A stretch of DNA of 25,603 nucleotides, taken from positions 1 through 25,603 of the forward strand of contig JABMNB010000496.1 of the NCBI GenBank assembly GCA_013205335.1. Direction: 5' to 3'. A model generated the notes under the pieces. That model worked only from the letters and a program-made list of their open reading frames with translations, had not been told where the DNA came from and searched no databases. Positions 14,325 to 23,400 of the stretch are shown in pieces (the stretch's first letter is position 1; every line of letters begins with the position of its first letter). This DNA is from Rhodospirillales bacterium (GTDB taxonomy: Bacteria; Pseudomonadota; Alphaproteobacteria; Reyranellales; Reyranellaceae). The translations under genes and the position numbers were made by a program.

Positions 14325-17063
14325 CTAATCGGAAATGGTCGCGACACGATCGAGGTAGCTGGACAAATCGCCCATCGACTTGCGCGATGCGGCGGTGTCG
14401 CCACTCTCGCCCGCCTCTTGAAGGGCGGCGCCGATGTCAGTGATGGCCTGGAAGCCAAAGGCACCGCCGGAGCCCTTCATCTGGTGACCCAGAAACGTCA
14501 CGGTCTCGAAGTCGACCCGATCCAGGGCGTCCGCCATCGCGATGACGTTCTGCCTGCAGTTCTGCAGATACGCCGGGATCAGGTCTGCGAATTTGGGGTT
14601 CATGCGCACAAGGATCGTGTCCTTCGGGAGGCTTTCCTCTCCTGATGACGGAGGCGCGGCGATGCAGTGCTCCTTGATGGCTTGCAGCAGCACCTCTTGT
14701 TTGATTGGTTTCGACAAATACGCCGTACACCCCGCCGCCAAACACATTTCTCGATCGCCCTTCAAGGCAGAGGCCGTAAGCGCGATGATCGGTGTGGGCA
14801 GCTGGCCGTTCGCCCGCTCCCACGCTCGAATTGTCCGCGTCGCGGTCAAGCCATCCATGACCGGCATTTGGCGGTCCATCAGGACGAGGTCGTAATGTCC
14901 CGATGTAAATTTCTCGCAGGCGATGGCTCCGGTCTCGGCGATGTCGACCCGATACGGCGTGTCCTCCAGATAGGCCACCGTGATCGTACAGTTGTCAGGC
15001 GAGTCCTCCGCCAGAAGAATACGGAGCGCCGGGAGCGGCGGCTCGGGACCGGTGCCGACCGGCACGGTCGCCTGCCGTCTGGCGCCGGTCCAGATCTCCA
15101 GCGGCACGGCGAAAGAAAACACACTGCCTTCCCCGACATCGCTTTCGGCCCAGATGCGTCCGCCCATCAGCTCCACCAGGCGCTTCGAAATCGTCAGCCC
15201 CAGCCCCGAGCCCCCGAACCTGCGCGTGGTGGATGAGTCGGCTTGGGTGAATCGTTCAAACACCTGGTCCAGTTTCTCGCCCGGAATGCCGATGCCGGTG
15301 TCCGAGACCTCGAAATGCAATGCGGTCGGAACGGAGGAGTCCGCATCCAATGTGATTCGCAGGGCCACCTTGCCGGATGCCGTGAACTTGATCGCGTTGC
15401 CAAGCAAATTGAGCAACACCTGTCGCAGCCGCGTCGGGTCGCCGACCAGGTCGATGGGCACGTGCGGCGCGATCTCGCACACCAGGGTCAGGCCTTTTTC
15501 ATGAGCCCGGAGTGACACCATCTCCGTTACTTTCTCCAGCAGTTCGCTCAGCGAGAACCCGGTGTGTTCCAGCTCGAGCTGCGAGGCTTCGACCTTGGAG
15601 AGATCGAGGATGTTGTTGATGAGATTCAGCAGGTTGTCGCCGGCACGGCGAAAAATCTGCACATACTTGTCTTGCTCTGGGGACAGGGTGGTCTTCGCGA
15701 GCAGGTCAGCGATACCCATGATTGCACTCATGGGCGTTCGGATCTCATGACTCATGCTCGCCAGAAAATCTGACTTGGTCCTGCTCGCGCTCTCGGCCAC
15801 GGCCATCGCCTGCTTCAACTCCATCTCGACCCGCTTGCTTTCCGTGACATCGCGTGCCGCGGCGAAGACGCCCTGCAGCGTGCGGTCCCGGTCGTAAAAG
15901 GTGGTCGCATTGTAGGACACCACCGTTTTTGCCCCGTCGCGGGCGCACGCCGTCAGCTCGTAGTCGGTGACCTTCTTTTCGCTCAGAACGAGCCTTATCG
16001 CCGCTTCGGCCCGCTCGGGATCGGTGAAATAGCCCTTGAACGGCGCGCCGATCAGCTCGTCGCGCGTGCAGCCGGTCAGCGCCTCCATCTGCTTGTTGAC
16101 GTCGGTGATGATGCCCGAGGGGTCGGTGGTCATCAGCGCGTCGATGTTGGATTCGATCAACGAGCGGGTATAGAATTGCTGGTCGCGCAGGCGCTGATCG
16201 AGCTTTTGTTGCTCGGCTTCGACCTGCTTGCGCGCCGTGTTGTCGGTGCCGATCAACAGATAGCCGATGATGGTCGCCTGCGCGTCGCGCAGCGCCGTGA
16301 CCGACACCACGGCCGGGAACCGGCTGCCATCCTTGCGGATGTAGGTCAGCTCGTAGATGTCCTCGATGCCGCGCGCGGCCTTGAAGACCAGGGCCTCGAA
16401 GCCCGGCGTGATCGGGGTCCCAAGCTCGACGCTGAGCGCTTTGGCGCGCGCGACGACTTCCTGCGGATCGGAAATATCGGCCGGCGTGATCTTGTTCATC
16501 ACCTCGGCAGCCGTGTAGCCCAGCATGCGCTCGGCGCCGACGTTGAAGATCTGGATGACGCCCTTGGCGTCGGTGGCGATGCTGGAGAAGTTGGCGCTGT
16601 TGAAAATCGCGCTCTGCAAGGCGCCCGCTTTGAGCAGTGCCTCTTCCGGCTGTTTGCGCGCGGTGATGTCGTAAAAGCAATTGATTGCCGCCGTGACTTC
16701 TCCGAGCTTGTTCTTCACTGGACGAACATTGACGACGACGGTGACCCGCGAGCCGTCGGGCCGCTCGATGAGCACTTCCGCGTCGCGCACCTCTGGTGTT
16801 TTGCCACTCACCACATCGGCCATGGGGCACTGCTCGTGCGGCATAAAACTGCCATCCGAACGGAACGACTTGAATGAGCCGCAAAACAGGCCGTCGGTGT
16901 CTCCTGTCGCTGGCTCGCGGCCCCATAACTCCGCAGCCTGGCGATTGAATTGCTGAATCACACCCGAGGCATCACAGGAATAGACGGCGGTGGGGCACAG
17001 GTCGAATAAGGTCCGATAGCGCTCTTCGTTCTCCTGCAGAACGTTCGTCGTCACGCCAGGCAT
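14325..17063 (-). CDS. Hybrid sensor histidine kinase (PAS-PAS-PAS-HisKA-HATPase-REC-HPt)
   Basis: This is a 912-residue soluble-looking kinase with no clear membrane helix. Three PAS domains lie at about 12-135, 145-280 and 298-410, each ending in the 'D(I/N/V)T.(R/S)K' PAC phrase. HisKA follows at 425-492 with the phosphorylation site H439 in SHEIRTPM, and HATPase at 535-655 (NLLGNAIKF, DTGIGI, GGSGLGL). The receiver spans 680-800, with D730 in VLMDRQMPVMDG and K785 in LSKPI. The C-terminal HPt domain has H860 in FLGHQMKGSGGAFGF. This gives an intramolecular His-Asp-His relay whose last carrier should hand phosphate to a separate receiver. The stand-alone receiver gene lies just upstream (34 bp) and is the obvious partner. 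GAGGA precedes the start. The signal is unknown; cytosolic PAS ligands or redox state are possible. Confidence 0.95.
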   Translation of the reverse strand: MPGVTTNVLQENEERYRTLFDLCPTAVYSCDASGVIQQFNRQAAELWGREPATGDTDGLFCGSFKSFRSDGSFMPHEQCPMADVVSGKTPEVRDAEVLIERPDGSRVTVVVNVRPVKNKLGEVTAAINCFYDITARKQPEEALLKAGALQSAIFNSANFSSIATDAKGVIQIFNVGAERMLGYTAAEVMNKITPADISDPQEVVARAKALSVELGTPITPGFEALVFKAARGIEDIYELTYIRKDGSRFPAVVSVTALRDAQATIIGYLLIGTDNTARKQVEAEQQKLDQRLRDQQFYTRSLIESNIDALMTTDPSGIITDVNKQMEALTGCTRDELIGAPFKGYFTDPERAEAAIRLVLSEKKVTDYELTACARDGAKTVVSYNATTFYDRDRTLQGVFAAARDVTESKRVEMELKQAMAVAESASRTKSDFLASMSHEIRTPMSAIMGIADLLAKTTLSPEQDKYVQIFRRAGDNLLNLINNILDLSKVEASQLELEHTGFSLSELLEKVTEMVSLRAHEKGLTLVCEIAPHVPIDLVGDPTRLRQVLLNLLGNAIKFTASGKVALRITLDADSSVPTALHFEVSDTGIGIPGEKLDQVFERFTQADSSTTRRFGGSGLGLTISKRLVELMGGRIWAESDVGEGSVFSFAVPLEIWTGARRQATVPVGTGPEPPLPALRILLAEDSPDNCTITVAYLEDTPYRVDIAETGAIACEKFTSGHYDLVLMDRQMPVMDGLTATRTIRAWERANGQLPTPIIALTASALKGDREMCLAAGCTAYLSKPIKQEVLLQAIKEHCIAAPPSSGEESLPKDTILVRMNPKFADLIPAYLQNCRQNVIAMADALDRVDFETVTFLGHQMKGSGGAFGFQAITDIGAALQEAGESGDTAASRKSMGDLSSYLDRVATISD

Positions 17064-17097
17064 GGTCGTTGTTCCTCATGAATTGCTCGACTCACAG

Positions 17098-17463
17098 TTA
17101 CGCTGCGAGCATGCCTTCAATGGAGCTCTGAAGCTGATGATCCACGTACGGCTTGGGGAGGAAATGTGCGCCTTCGACAAAAAGAGCTTTTGCCTTGTCG
17201 GTCAGGGAATTGCCTGTCGCGTAGAGCACACGCAATCCCGGCCGAAGCTTGATTGCCTCGTGGGCAAGCTCGAAGCCGCCGAGCGGCGCGGCCTTCAAGC
17301 GGATATCGGTAAAAAGCGCATCGAGATGCTGGGGAGAACGCACGAGGGAAAGCGCCTCGTCTACATCGCCGGCTGAAAATGTTTGGTGGCCCAAGCCTTG
17401 GATCAGCCCCTCCGCGAACATGCGGAGAAGTGCTTCGTCTTCAACGACGAGGATCACGGCCAT
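17098..17463 (-). CDS. Single-domain response regulator (CheY-like)
   Basis: This 121-residue protein is one receiver domain and nothing else. The acidic pocket is in VVEDEALL (E8, D9), the phosphoacceptor D53 in LFTDIRL, the switch threonine T83 in YATGN, and the invariant lysine K104 in LPKPY. The wording 'MAVILVVEDEALLRM...ALFTDIRL' is that of the short receivers often paired with hybrid kinases in alphaproteobacteria. It is transcribed first in a two-gene unit with the hybrid kinase, 34 bp downstream. It is probably the phosphate acceptor from the kinase's HPt domain, or a phosphate sink. No output domain or DNA-binding regulator lies nearby. Confidence 0.93.
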   Translation of the reverse strand: MAVILVVEDEALLRMFAEGLIQGLGHQTFSAGDVDEALSLVRSPQHLDALFTDIRLKAAPLGGFELAHEAIKLRPGLRVLYATGNSLTDKAKALFVEGAHFLPKPYVDHQLQSSIEGMLAA

Positions 17464-17999
17464 TGCAATTTTCCGCCTCTATCTGGGCAGCGGACGTAAC
17501 TCGCGCTGTCCTGCTGGTCTCGCGAACCGCGCCTGCGGTGGTGCCCGTCGGGATTGTGTGAAAGCTACGGCTTGCCGCTCTTGCGGTCTGTCAGCGCCTA
17601 GTCGGCTGCCATCGACCCTCAAGACAAGGTAGAACCTTGGTCATGCTGACCCCCCCGTAGCAACAGCTGATACGCCCTTGGTTTTGTCGGGCGCATATTT
17701 ATTCGTACAGAGGGAACCTTTCAGGTTCTGAGGCGTTCCTTTCCTGCCCGGCATATTCTGTGTGTGCCGAAAAGCGTGTCCGCATCGACCAGCGGACGAA
17801 GTTACCTCCTTGAGGTGCTTCCTGCCGTCTGCCCGCGCCGGCGTGGTGATCGACTGGGTGGCTGTGTTGTTTGCTCGGGCAGCTGCGGTCTTCCCGTCGT
17901 GCCTGGGGCGGTGTCATAAGCCCGACCCCCAGGGAGCCTGCGGCGCCACGGTCAGCAGAGAATCGGCCTGGCCGAGGACAACCCGTTGAGGCTCCACGG
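17464..17999. other. 536-bp gap between radC and the phosphorelay operon
   Basis: No protein-coding gene is supported here; short open frames on both strands have composition-driven sequences without recognisable features. The segment should hold the minus-strand promoter of the receiver/kinase operon close to 17464-17560 and the end of the radC transcript near 17999. It contains an EcfG-type promoter match on the plus strand (17713-17737) and a small AT-rich patch (17694-17706). CGCCC/GGGCG arms around 17672-17692 could form a weak stem. Composition from about 17630 to 17770 is less GC-rich than the surroundings. A small RNA reading right from the promoter, antisense towards the radC 3' end, is possible but unproven. 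Confidence 0.45.
17713..17737 (+). promoter_or_regulatory. Candidate EcfG (general stress response sigma) promoter
   Basis: GGAAC at 17713-17717, a 16-nt spacer and CGTT at 17734-17737 match exactly the published alphaproteobacterial EcfG/sigma-EcfG consensus (GGAAC-N16/17-CGTT). Transcription would run rightwards from about 17745 into a stretch with no recognised gene, towards the radC 3' end. GAACC/GGTTC (17714-17718 / 17724-17728) also forms a 5-bp inverted repeat with a 5-nt loop within it. Exact matches are expected less than once by chance in this window's non-coding DNA, but one match alone is not proof. Confidence 0.42.
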
Positions 18000-18974
18000 T
18001 CAGAGCAACCCCAGGCTCCGAAAGCTCGCGTGCCCCTTGCGGCCGATGACGAGATGATCGTGAATCGAGATTCCCAGCGCCTCCGAAGCGGTCTTGATCT
18101 CGCGCGTCATCTCGATGTCGTCGCGGCTGGGCTTGGGATCGCCGCTGGGATGGTTGTGCACCAGGATCAAGGCAGCTGCATTCAGTGCCAGGGCGCGCTT
18201 CACCACTTCGCGCGGGTAGACCGGCGTGTGGTCGATCGTGCCGCGCTGCTGCACCTCGTCGGCGATCAGCACGTTCTTGCGGTCGAGGAAGAGGATGCGG
18301 AACTGCTCGGTCTTCTCGTGCGCCAGCGCCGCATGGCAATAGTCGATGAGCTGCTGCCAGTTGGTCAGCACCGGCATGTCCTTGACCTTGCGCTCGGCCA
18401 GCCGCCGTCCGACCTCGCGCATCGCCTTGAAATGGACGAGCGTGCGCTGGTCGATGTCGAACTCGCGCAGTTGTGCCGGCTCGGCGGCGAACACGTCGCC
18501 CAGGGTGCCGAAGCGCTCCAGCAGCGCCTTGGCCATTGGCTTGGTGTCGATCCGCTCGATCGAATAGAAGAGCAGAAGCTCCAGCAGCTCGTAGTCGGCC
18601 AGCGGCTCTACGCCGGCCTTCAGCACGCGTTCGCGCACGCGGCCGCGATGGCCGTGATAGTGCGGCTTCGGCGCTTCGATCGCGCCGCTGTTGTGGCCGG
18701 TCGATGCCGCCGGTGCCGCTTCCAGGGCGGCGGCCAGCCGGGTGGTGGGATCCTCGCCGGTGAAATCCCAGCATTGGTCGAGCCGGTTCCAGGCGCCGCC
18801 CGCCTCGCGGAGCAGGGCGCGGTGAGGGAGCGTGTTGCCGCTCACGCGCCACAGGCCGTCGGAGGATTGCAGGCGGAGACCCTGGGCCAACAGCGTCAGC
18901 AAGGCCCCATCGTCGGGTCCGGATGCCGAAGCCGGCGCCTCGACGGGCTTCAGGTGAGAGCGACTCTTTGCCAT
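18000..18974 (-). CDS. radC: RadC family protein (JAMM/MPN+ domain) with an extra N-terminal domain
   Basis: This 324-residue protein is about 100 longer than the usual RadC (~225). The standard part starts near residue 103 (HYHGHRGRVRERVLKAG) with the helix-hairpin-helix region (YELLELLLF...AKALLERFGTLGDVF). It continues into the JAMM metalloprotease-like core: E220 in AHEKTEQFRILFLDRKN and the zinc motif H273-x-H275-x7-D (HNHPSGDPKPS), ending FRSLGLL. The biochemical role of RadC is unsettled despite its name. The first ~95 residues carry LWRVSGNTLPHRALLREAGG then AWNRLDQCWDF, a small separate domain. I chose the ATG at 18974; the frame stays open for 186 more codons upstream, but these overlap the serine hydrolase in antisense and look like shadow. 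The last ~54 codons are duplicated at 14117-14281. Confidence 0.9.
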   Translation of the reverse strand: MAKSRSHLKPVEAPASASGPDDGALLTLLAQGLRLQSSDGLWRVSGNTLPHRALLREAGGAWNRLDQCWDFTGEDPTTRLAAALEAAPAASTGHNSGAIEAPKPHYHGHRGRVRERVLKAGVEPLADYELLELLLFYSIERIDTKPMAKALLERFGTLGDVFAAEPAQLREFDIDQRTLVHFKAMREVGRRLAERKVKDMPVLTNWQQLIDYCHAALAHEKTEQFRILFLDRKNVLIADEVQQRGTIDHTPVYPREVVKRALALNAAALILVHNHPSGDPKPSRDDIEMTREIKTASEALGISIHDHLVIGRKGHASFRSLGLL

Positions 18975-19041
18975 GCCGCGCAACCTTGCCGGGTGAGCAA
19001 GGCAAAATCGCGGCGATTGGGCCTTGTGATACGATGGCGCC

Positions 19042-20472
19042 ATGTCCGACTCAAAATACCCGGCGACAGTCCTCGCCGAGATCGATGCGACCTGCGCCGC
19101 CTTCGCCGAACGGGAACGAATCCCGGGCCTCGCCCTGGGCATCGTGCAGGAGGGCCGCCTCGCCCATGTGAGGACGGTCGGCCTTGCCGACAGGGAGGGT
19201 GGCCGGCGCGTAGAGGCAGGGACCGTCTTCCGCATCGCCTCGATGACCAAGAACATGACGGCGCTGGCCATCCTGTCGCTGCGCGACGAGGGAAAGCTGC
19301 AGCTCGATGCGCCGCTCGACCGGTACATTCCGCAGTTCGCGGCGGTGAAGCCCGCCACCCGCGACAGCGCGCCGGTGACGGTGCGCCACCTGCTCACGCA
19401 TACCGCGGGCTTCGTCACCGACGATCCGTGGGGAGACCGCGTGCTGGGCCTGTCGCCGGCCGAACTCGATACGGTGATCGCCACCGGCCACCTGTTCGCG
19501 CGCCCACCGGGCCTCGCTTTCGAATACAGCAACCTGGGCTACGCGCTGCTGGGGCGCGTGCTGACCAATGTAAGCGGCGAGCCCTACCAGGCCTATTTGC
19601 GGCACACCTTTCTCGAGCCGCTGGGCATGGCGCACACGACCTTCGATGCGCCCGCCGCCGCGGCGCACGGCGACTATGCCTTCGGCTATCGGCTGGACGG
19701 CGTGACCTGGTCGCGCGAGCGCATCGAGCCCGACGGCGAGGTCGGCGCCATGGGCGGCCTCGCGACCACCGTGCCGGACTACGCAAGCTACGTGTCGTTC
19801 CTGCTGAGTGCCTGGCCGGCGCGCGACGCGCCGGAGTCCGGTCCGGTCCGCCGTTCGAGCGTGCGCGAGATGGTGCTTTGGCACGCGCCGCCCTTCGCGC
19901 CCGATTCTTTGCCCGGCGCCCGCGCCGGACAGCCCAGCGCCTACGGCTACGGCCTCACCCATACGACCGACGCGCTGCTCGGCATGCGGATCCATCATGC
20001 CGGCGGCCTGCCGGGCTATGGCTCGCACGTGCTGATGCTGCCCGAAAGCGGCTGGGGCGTCTTCGCCTTCGGCAACCGCACCTATGCCCCGATGTCGCGC
20101 CTCACGCTGGACGTTGCGGAGAGGCTGCACGCCGCCTCGCCGCCGCCCGCCCTCACGGACCCTTCGCCGCCGCTGCTGCGCGCGGTGAAGGCCGTCGTGG
20201 AGGCCTATGCCTCGGGGCGCATCGAGGGCGGCGACCGGCCGTTTGCGGTGAACTTCCTGCTCGACACGCCGGCGCCGCTGCGTGACGCCGAACTCGCGTC
20301 GCTCATGCAGAGGCTGGGCGAGGGGCGACTGGAGCGCATCGAGCCGATCCACGCGCTCGCCGGCCGCTTTCAGCTGGCCTGCACGCGCGGCCGCCTCACA
20401 GGGACGGTGACGCTTTCGCCCGAAGCCAACAGCGGCATCCAGAGGCTGGTGCTGGCGGCCGAGGAGGTCTGA
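19042..20472 (+). CDS. Serine hydrolase of the class C beta-lactamase / penicillin-binding-protein fold
   Basis: This 476-residue protein has all three active-site elements of the family: SxxK as S67-M-T-K70 (RIASMTKNMTALA), the YxN motif Y162-S163-N164 (FEYSNLGYALLGRV) and the HxG triad H319-A-G321 (HHAGGLPGYGSHV). A C-terminal region of ~120 residues follows the catalytic domain. Relatives include D-aminopeptidases, esterases (EstB type) and peptidoglycan-related hydrolases; true beta-lactamase activity is not implied. No obvious signal peptide is visible, so a cytoplasmic location or non-classical export is possible. It starts 67 bp from the divergent radC. It converges with the multicopper oxidase gene, with 6 bp between the stop codons. 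Confidence 0.92.
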   Translation: MSDSKYPATVLAEIDATCAAFAERERIPGLALGIVQEGRLAHVRTVGLADREGGRRVEAGTVFRIASMTKNMTALAILSLRDEGKLQLDAPLDRYIPQFAAVKPATRDSAPVTVRHLLTHTAGFVTDDPWGDRVLGLSPAELDTVIATGHLFARPPGLAFEYSNLGYALLGRVLTNVSGEPYQAYLRHTFLEPLGMAHTTFDAPAAAAHGDYAFGYRLDGVTWSRERIEPDGEVGAMGGLATTVPDYASYVSFLLSAWPARDAPESGPVRRSSVREMVLWHAPPFAPDSLPGARAGQPSAYGYGLTHTTDALLGMRIHHAGGLPGYGSHVLMLPESGWGVFAFGNRTYAPMSRLTLDVAERLHAASPPPALTDPSPPLLRAVKAVVEAYASGRIEGGDRPFAVNFLLDTPAPLRDAELASLMQRLGEGRLERIEPIHALAGRFQLACTRGRLTGTVTLSPEANSGIQRLVLAAEEV

Positions 20473-20478
20473 CGGCGC

Positions 20479-23400
20479 TCAGTCGCCGGCGAGCACCGTC
20501 GGGACACGGCCGCCGGGGGTTGCCGCGGCCACGTCGCCGAGCTTCACCGCCTGCAGCACCGTGGCCTTCGCATCGGGGCGGGTGAAGTCGTACTTCTGGA
20601 CGCTCGCCATGCCCTGCGGCGAGACGCCGCTCACCAGCAGGTCGGCACCTGTCGTGGTGCTCGTGGTCGCCACGCGAACGCCAGCCGTTCCTTCGAACGG
20701 GGCGAAGCTCGCGATCTCGCGGAACTCCGCGCCGTGGCCGTGATGGACCGGGTTGTGCAGGTACATGGCCGGGCCGCCGTCGAGCGCCGAGCCGCTGGAA
20801 TAGACCTTCACCTGGGCGCCATCGGCGAGCTGGCCGACGACGATGCGCTTGGCGCCGCCCAGGGAGCCTGCCAGCCAGCCGGTCGCCAGCGAGACGCCGC
20901 CGCGATACGCGTCGCCGAACGGCCTGAAGCTGCCGGTCGTCGCCGGCTGCGGCAAGGCAACGGGCGTGTCGCCAATCTGGTTCAGCAGCGGGAAGACGAA
21001 GACCTTCACCTCGGCCGTGCTGCCGGGGCCGGGTGCCGTGACGATGCTGTTGCGACCTGTCGAGAAGTCGACGAAGCCGGTGGCGAGGCTGACGCCCGAG
21101 GAATCGCCTGCATAGGGCGCGAAGGAGGTGAACAGCGCCGGTGCCGTGCCGGGCTTGGGCAGTCTGGCTCCGTAGACCTTGATCTCGCTTGCGATGCCGG
21201 GGCCTGAACCCACGATGATGTTGTCGGACGTCGCGCCGTCGATCTGCGCGGCGGCCACGCTTACGCCGCCGCGCGCATCGGCGCCGAAGGCCTGGAAGCG
21301 CGCCAACTCGGTCGAGAAAGCCGGCTTTCCGGTCTGCGCCCTGCCCGAATAGGCCACGACCACGGGTGCGTGGCCGGTGCCGGCGCCGACCACCAGGTCG
21401 AGCACACCGTCGCCGTCGATGTCGCCCAGCGCGACGCTGACGGGGCCTTCATGGCCGGGAAACGGCATGACGGTGGCAAGCAGCCTGTCGCCGTTGGCAT
21501 CGAGCATGCGCACGCTGGTCGGCGTGCCGCCGCCGCCCGGCACCACGACCGCATAGGCCGAGACGGCGGGGATCACGTTGACCAGCGCCATCAGCCCGTT
21601 GTCCTCGTGGTTGAGGCGGTGGCAGTGCATCACATAGAGCCCGATGAAGTCGTCGAAGCGGGTGCGCATCGCCATGTAGCCCGGCTGGACGACGGTCTCG
21701 TCCGGCATCATGACCGGTGCCGGCACGTTGGCATTGTCGACGAAGAACTTGTCGGGCCCGGTGCGCAGGCCGGTCGTCGGGTCGTGATAGGCCGTCACCT
21801 GGAAGTCGTTGACGTGAACGTGGATCGGGTGCTCGTCGTTGTTGTGGTTGATGAACTGCCACTCTTCGATCGAACCCAGCCGCGCCTGCACCAGCGGCAT
21901 GTTGGGGAAGGCGGCGCCGTCGAAGGCATAGACGAAAGCCTTGGCTTCGGCCTTGCTCACGAGGTCGTTCAGGAAGCCGCCCCTGATCATGATCTTGCGC
22001 GTGACATCGGGCGTCGCGCGCGACAGGTCGACGAAGGGCGTTTTGCCGCCCAGGAGCCGACCCTTGGGGAAGGGCACCGTCACGCCCGGTCCTGATCCCT
22101 GCGGCGCCGTCGCGCGCGCCAGCACCTGCGTCGGGAACACGAAGAAGCCATCGGCATAGCTGATGGCGGAGGGCAGCACGGTGAGGCTGCCCAGGGCCGC
22201 CGGCGGCTTGTCCGTGCCGTCGTTGGTGTAGAGGATCCCGGGCATGGTCATGGTCCGGGCGCCGCCGCCCCGGTCCGGCATCTCCAGGACGAGATCGCCC
22301 CGGGCCGGCATCGTCACGGCGATGGCGAAGCGGCTGGCCGGCGGAATCAGCAGCCGCGTGCCGCCATGGGTCGGCGGATGTTCAACGGCCCCGTAAGGCT
22401 CGCCGTCCTGGCCGACGAGGGCGATCGGCGGATGCCGGCCGGTCGCCGTCTCGGTGAGCTGCACGTTCATGTAGGCGATGTCGCTCACGTTCGAGAGCAC
22501 CCAGATTTCGGTCTGGCCGGGCCTGCTCTTGATCACCGGCTGGAACTGGCCGTTCACAGTGAACTGCATGTCGCGCTTGTCGTCCGCCAAGGCGGGATCG
22601 GCCGGCATGTCGAGGTCCGTCCGGCCATCCGCCGCCGTGAAGCTCATCAGATTCGAGGGAATGTACTGGAACGCGCCGCGCCGGTTGTTGATCGACAGCG
22701 GACCGGCGTACCAGATCGTCGCGTGTTTCGTGCCCTTGCGCGTCTGATCGAAATTGACCGGCGCCAGCAGCGGGCGATAGGTGCCCTTGGCGAGCTCGCC
22801 GTCCTTGGGCGGGATGATCGTGCTCACGAATTGCGGCCAGTAGGGATTGTTGAGCTGGGCGCTGCCGCCGGCGCGATCGAACACGTAGTTGTACTGGAGC
22901 GTCAGGTTGCGGATGGGAATGCGCTTCTCGGTGACGACCGGCAGGTTGCCGTCGAGTCGCCCGATCGACAGCAGGCCGACCATGCCGAAGTAGACATGCG
23001 CGGTCGTCAGCATGTGCAGGTGGCTGTGATACCAGTAGGCGCCCTGCGGATGGGTCTTCGGAATGTCGTAGGTGTAGGGGTTCGAGGTGCCCGCCGGCAT
23101 GTGCAGCATCACGTTGTCGGCATTGCCCTTGGGGCTGACATGCAGGCCGTGCGTGTGAAGGTTGAGCGGCGATTCCCTGAGTTGCTCGGGGTAGAGCGGC
23201 ACAGTCTGGCCTACCGCCGTGTAGGCCGGATTGTAGAAATCGCGGATGGTGAGGCCGCTCAGCCCATTTTCGAAATGGACGATCAGGCGCTCGCCGGGAA
23301 ACACCTGCAGTGTCGGCGCGGGATACATGTTCTGGCCCGACTTGCGGCCGTCCGACGCCGTGCCGCGCATCAGCTCGTAGTCGAGCAGCAGGAAATTCTT

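Noticed and set aside
17762..17989. A 75-codon frame downstream of the EcfG-like site
   Set aside because: No good ribosome site, no recognisable fold and biased composition; left as a possible transcript region rather than a gene.
14282..17999. Calling the receiver/kinase block a mobile element
   Set aside because: No integrase, excisionase, transposase or exact direct repeat is present; the radC duplication is reported as a finding instead.
18975..19532. N-terminal extension of radC to 510 residues
   Set aside because: The added 186 codons lie antisense to the serine hydrolase start and catalytic region and look like shadow sequence.
17871..20285. An 804-codon plus-strand open frame over radC and the serine hydrolase
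   Set aside because: The translation is Arg/His/Ala-rich with no domain, and real genes with catalytic motifs occupy both halves in other frames.
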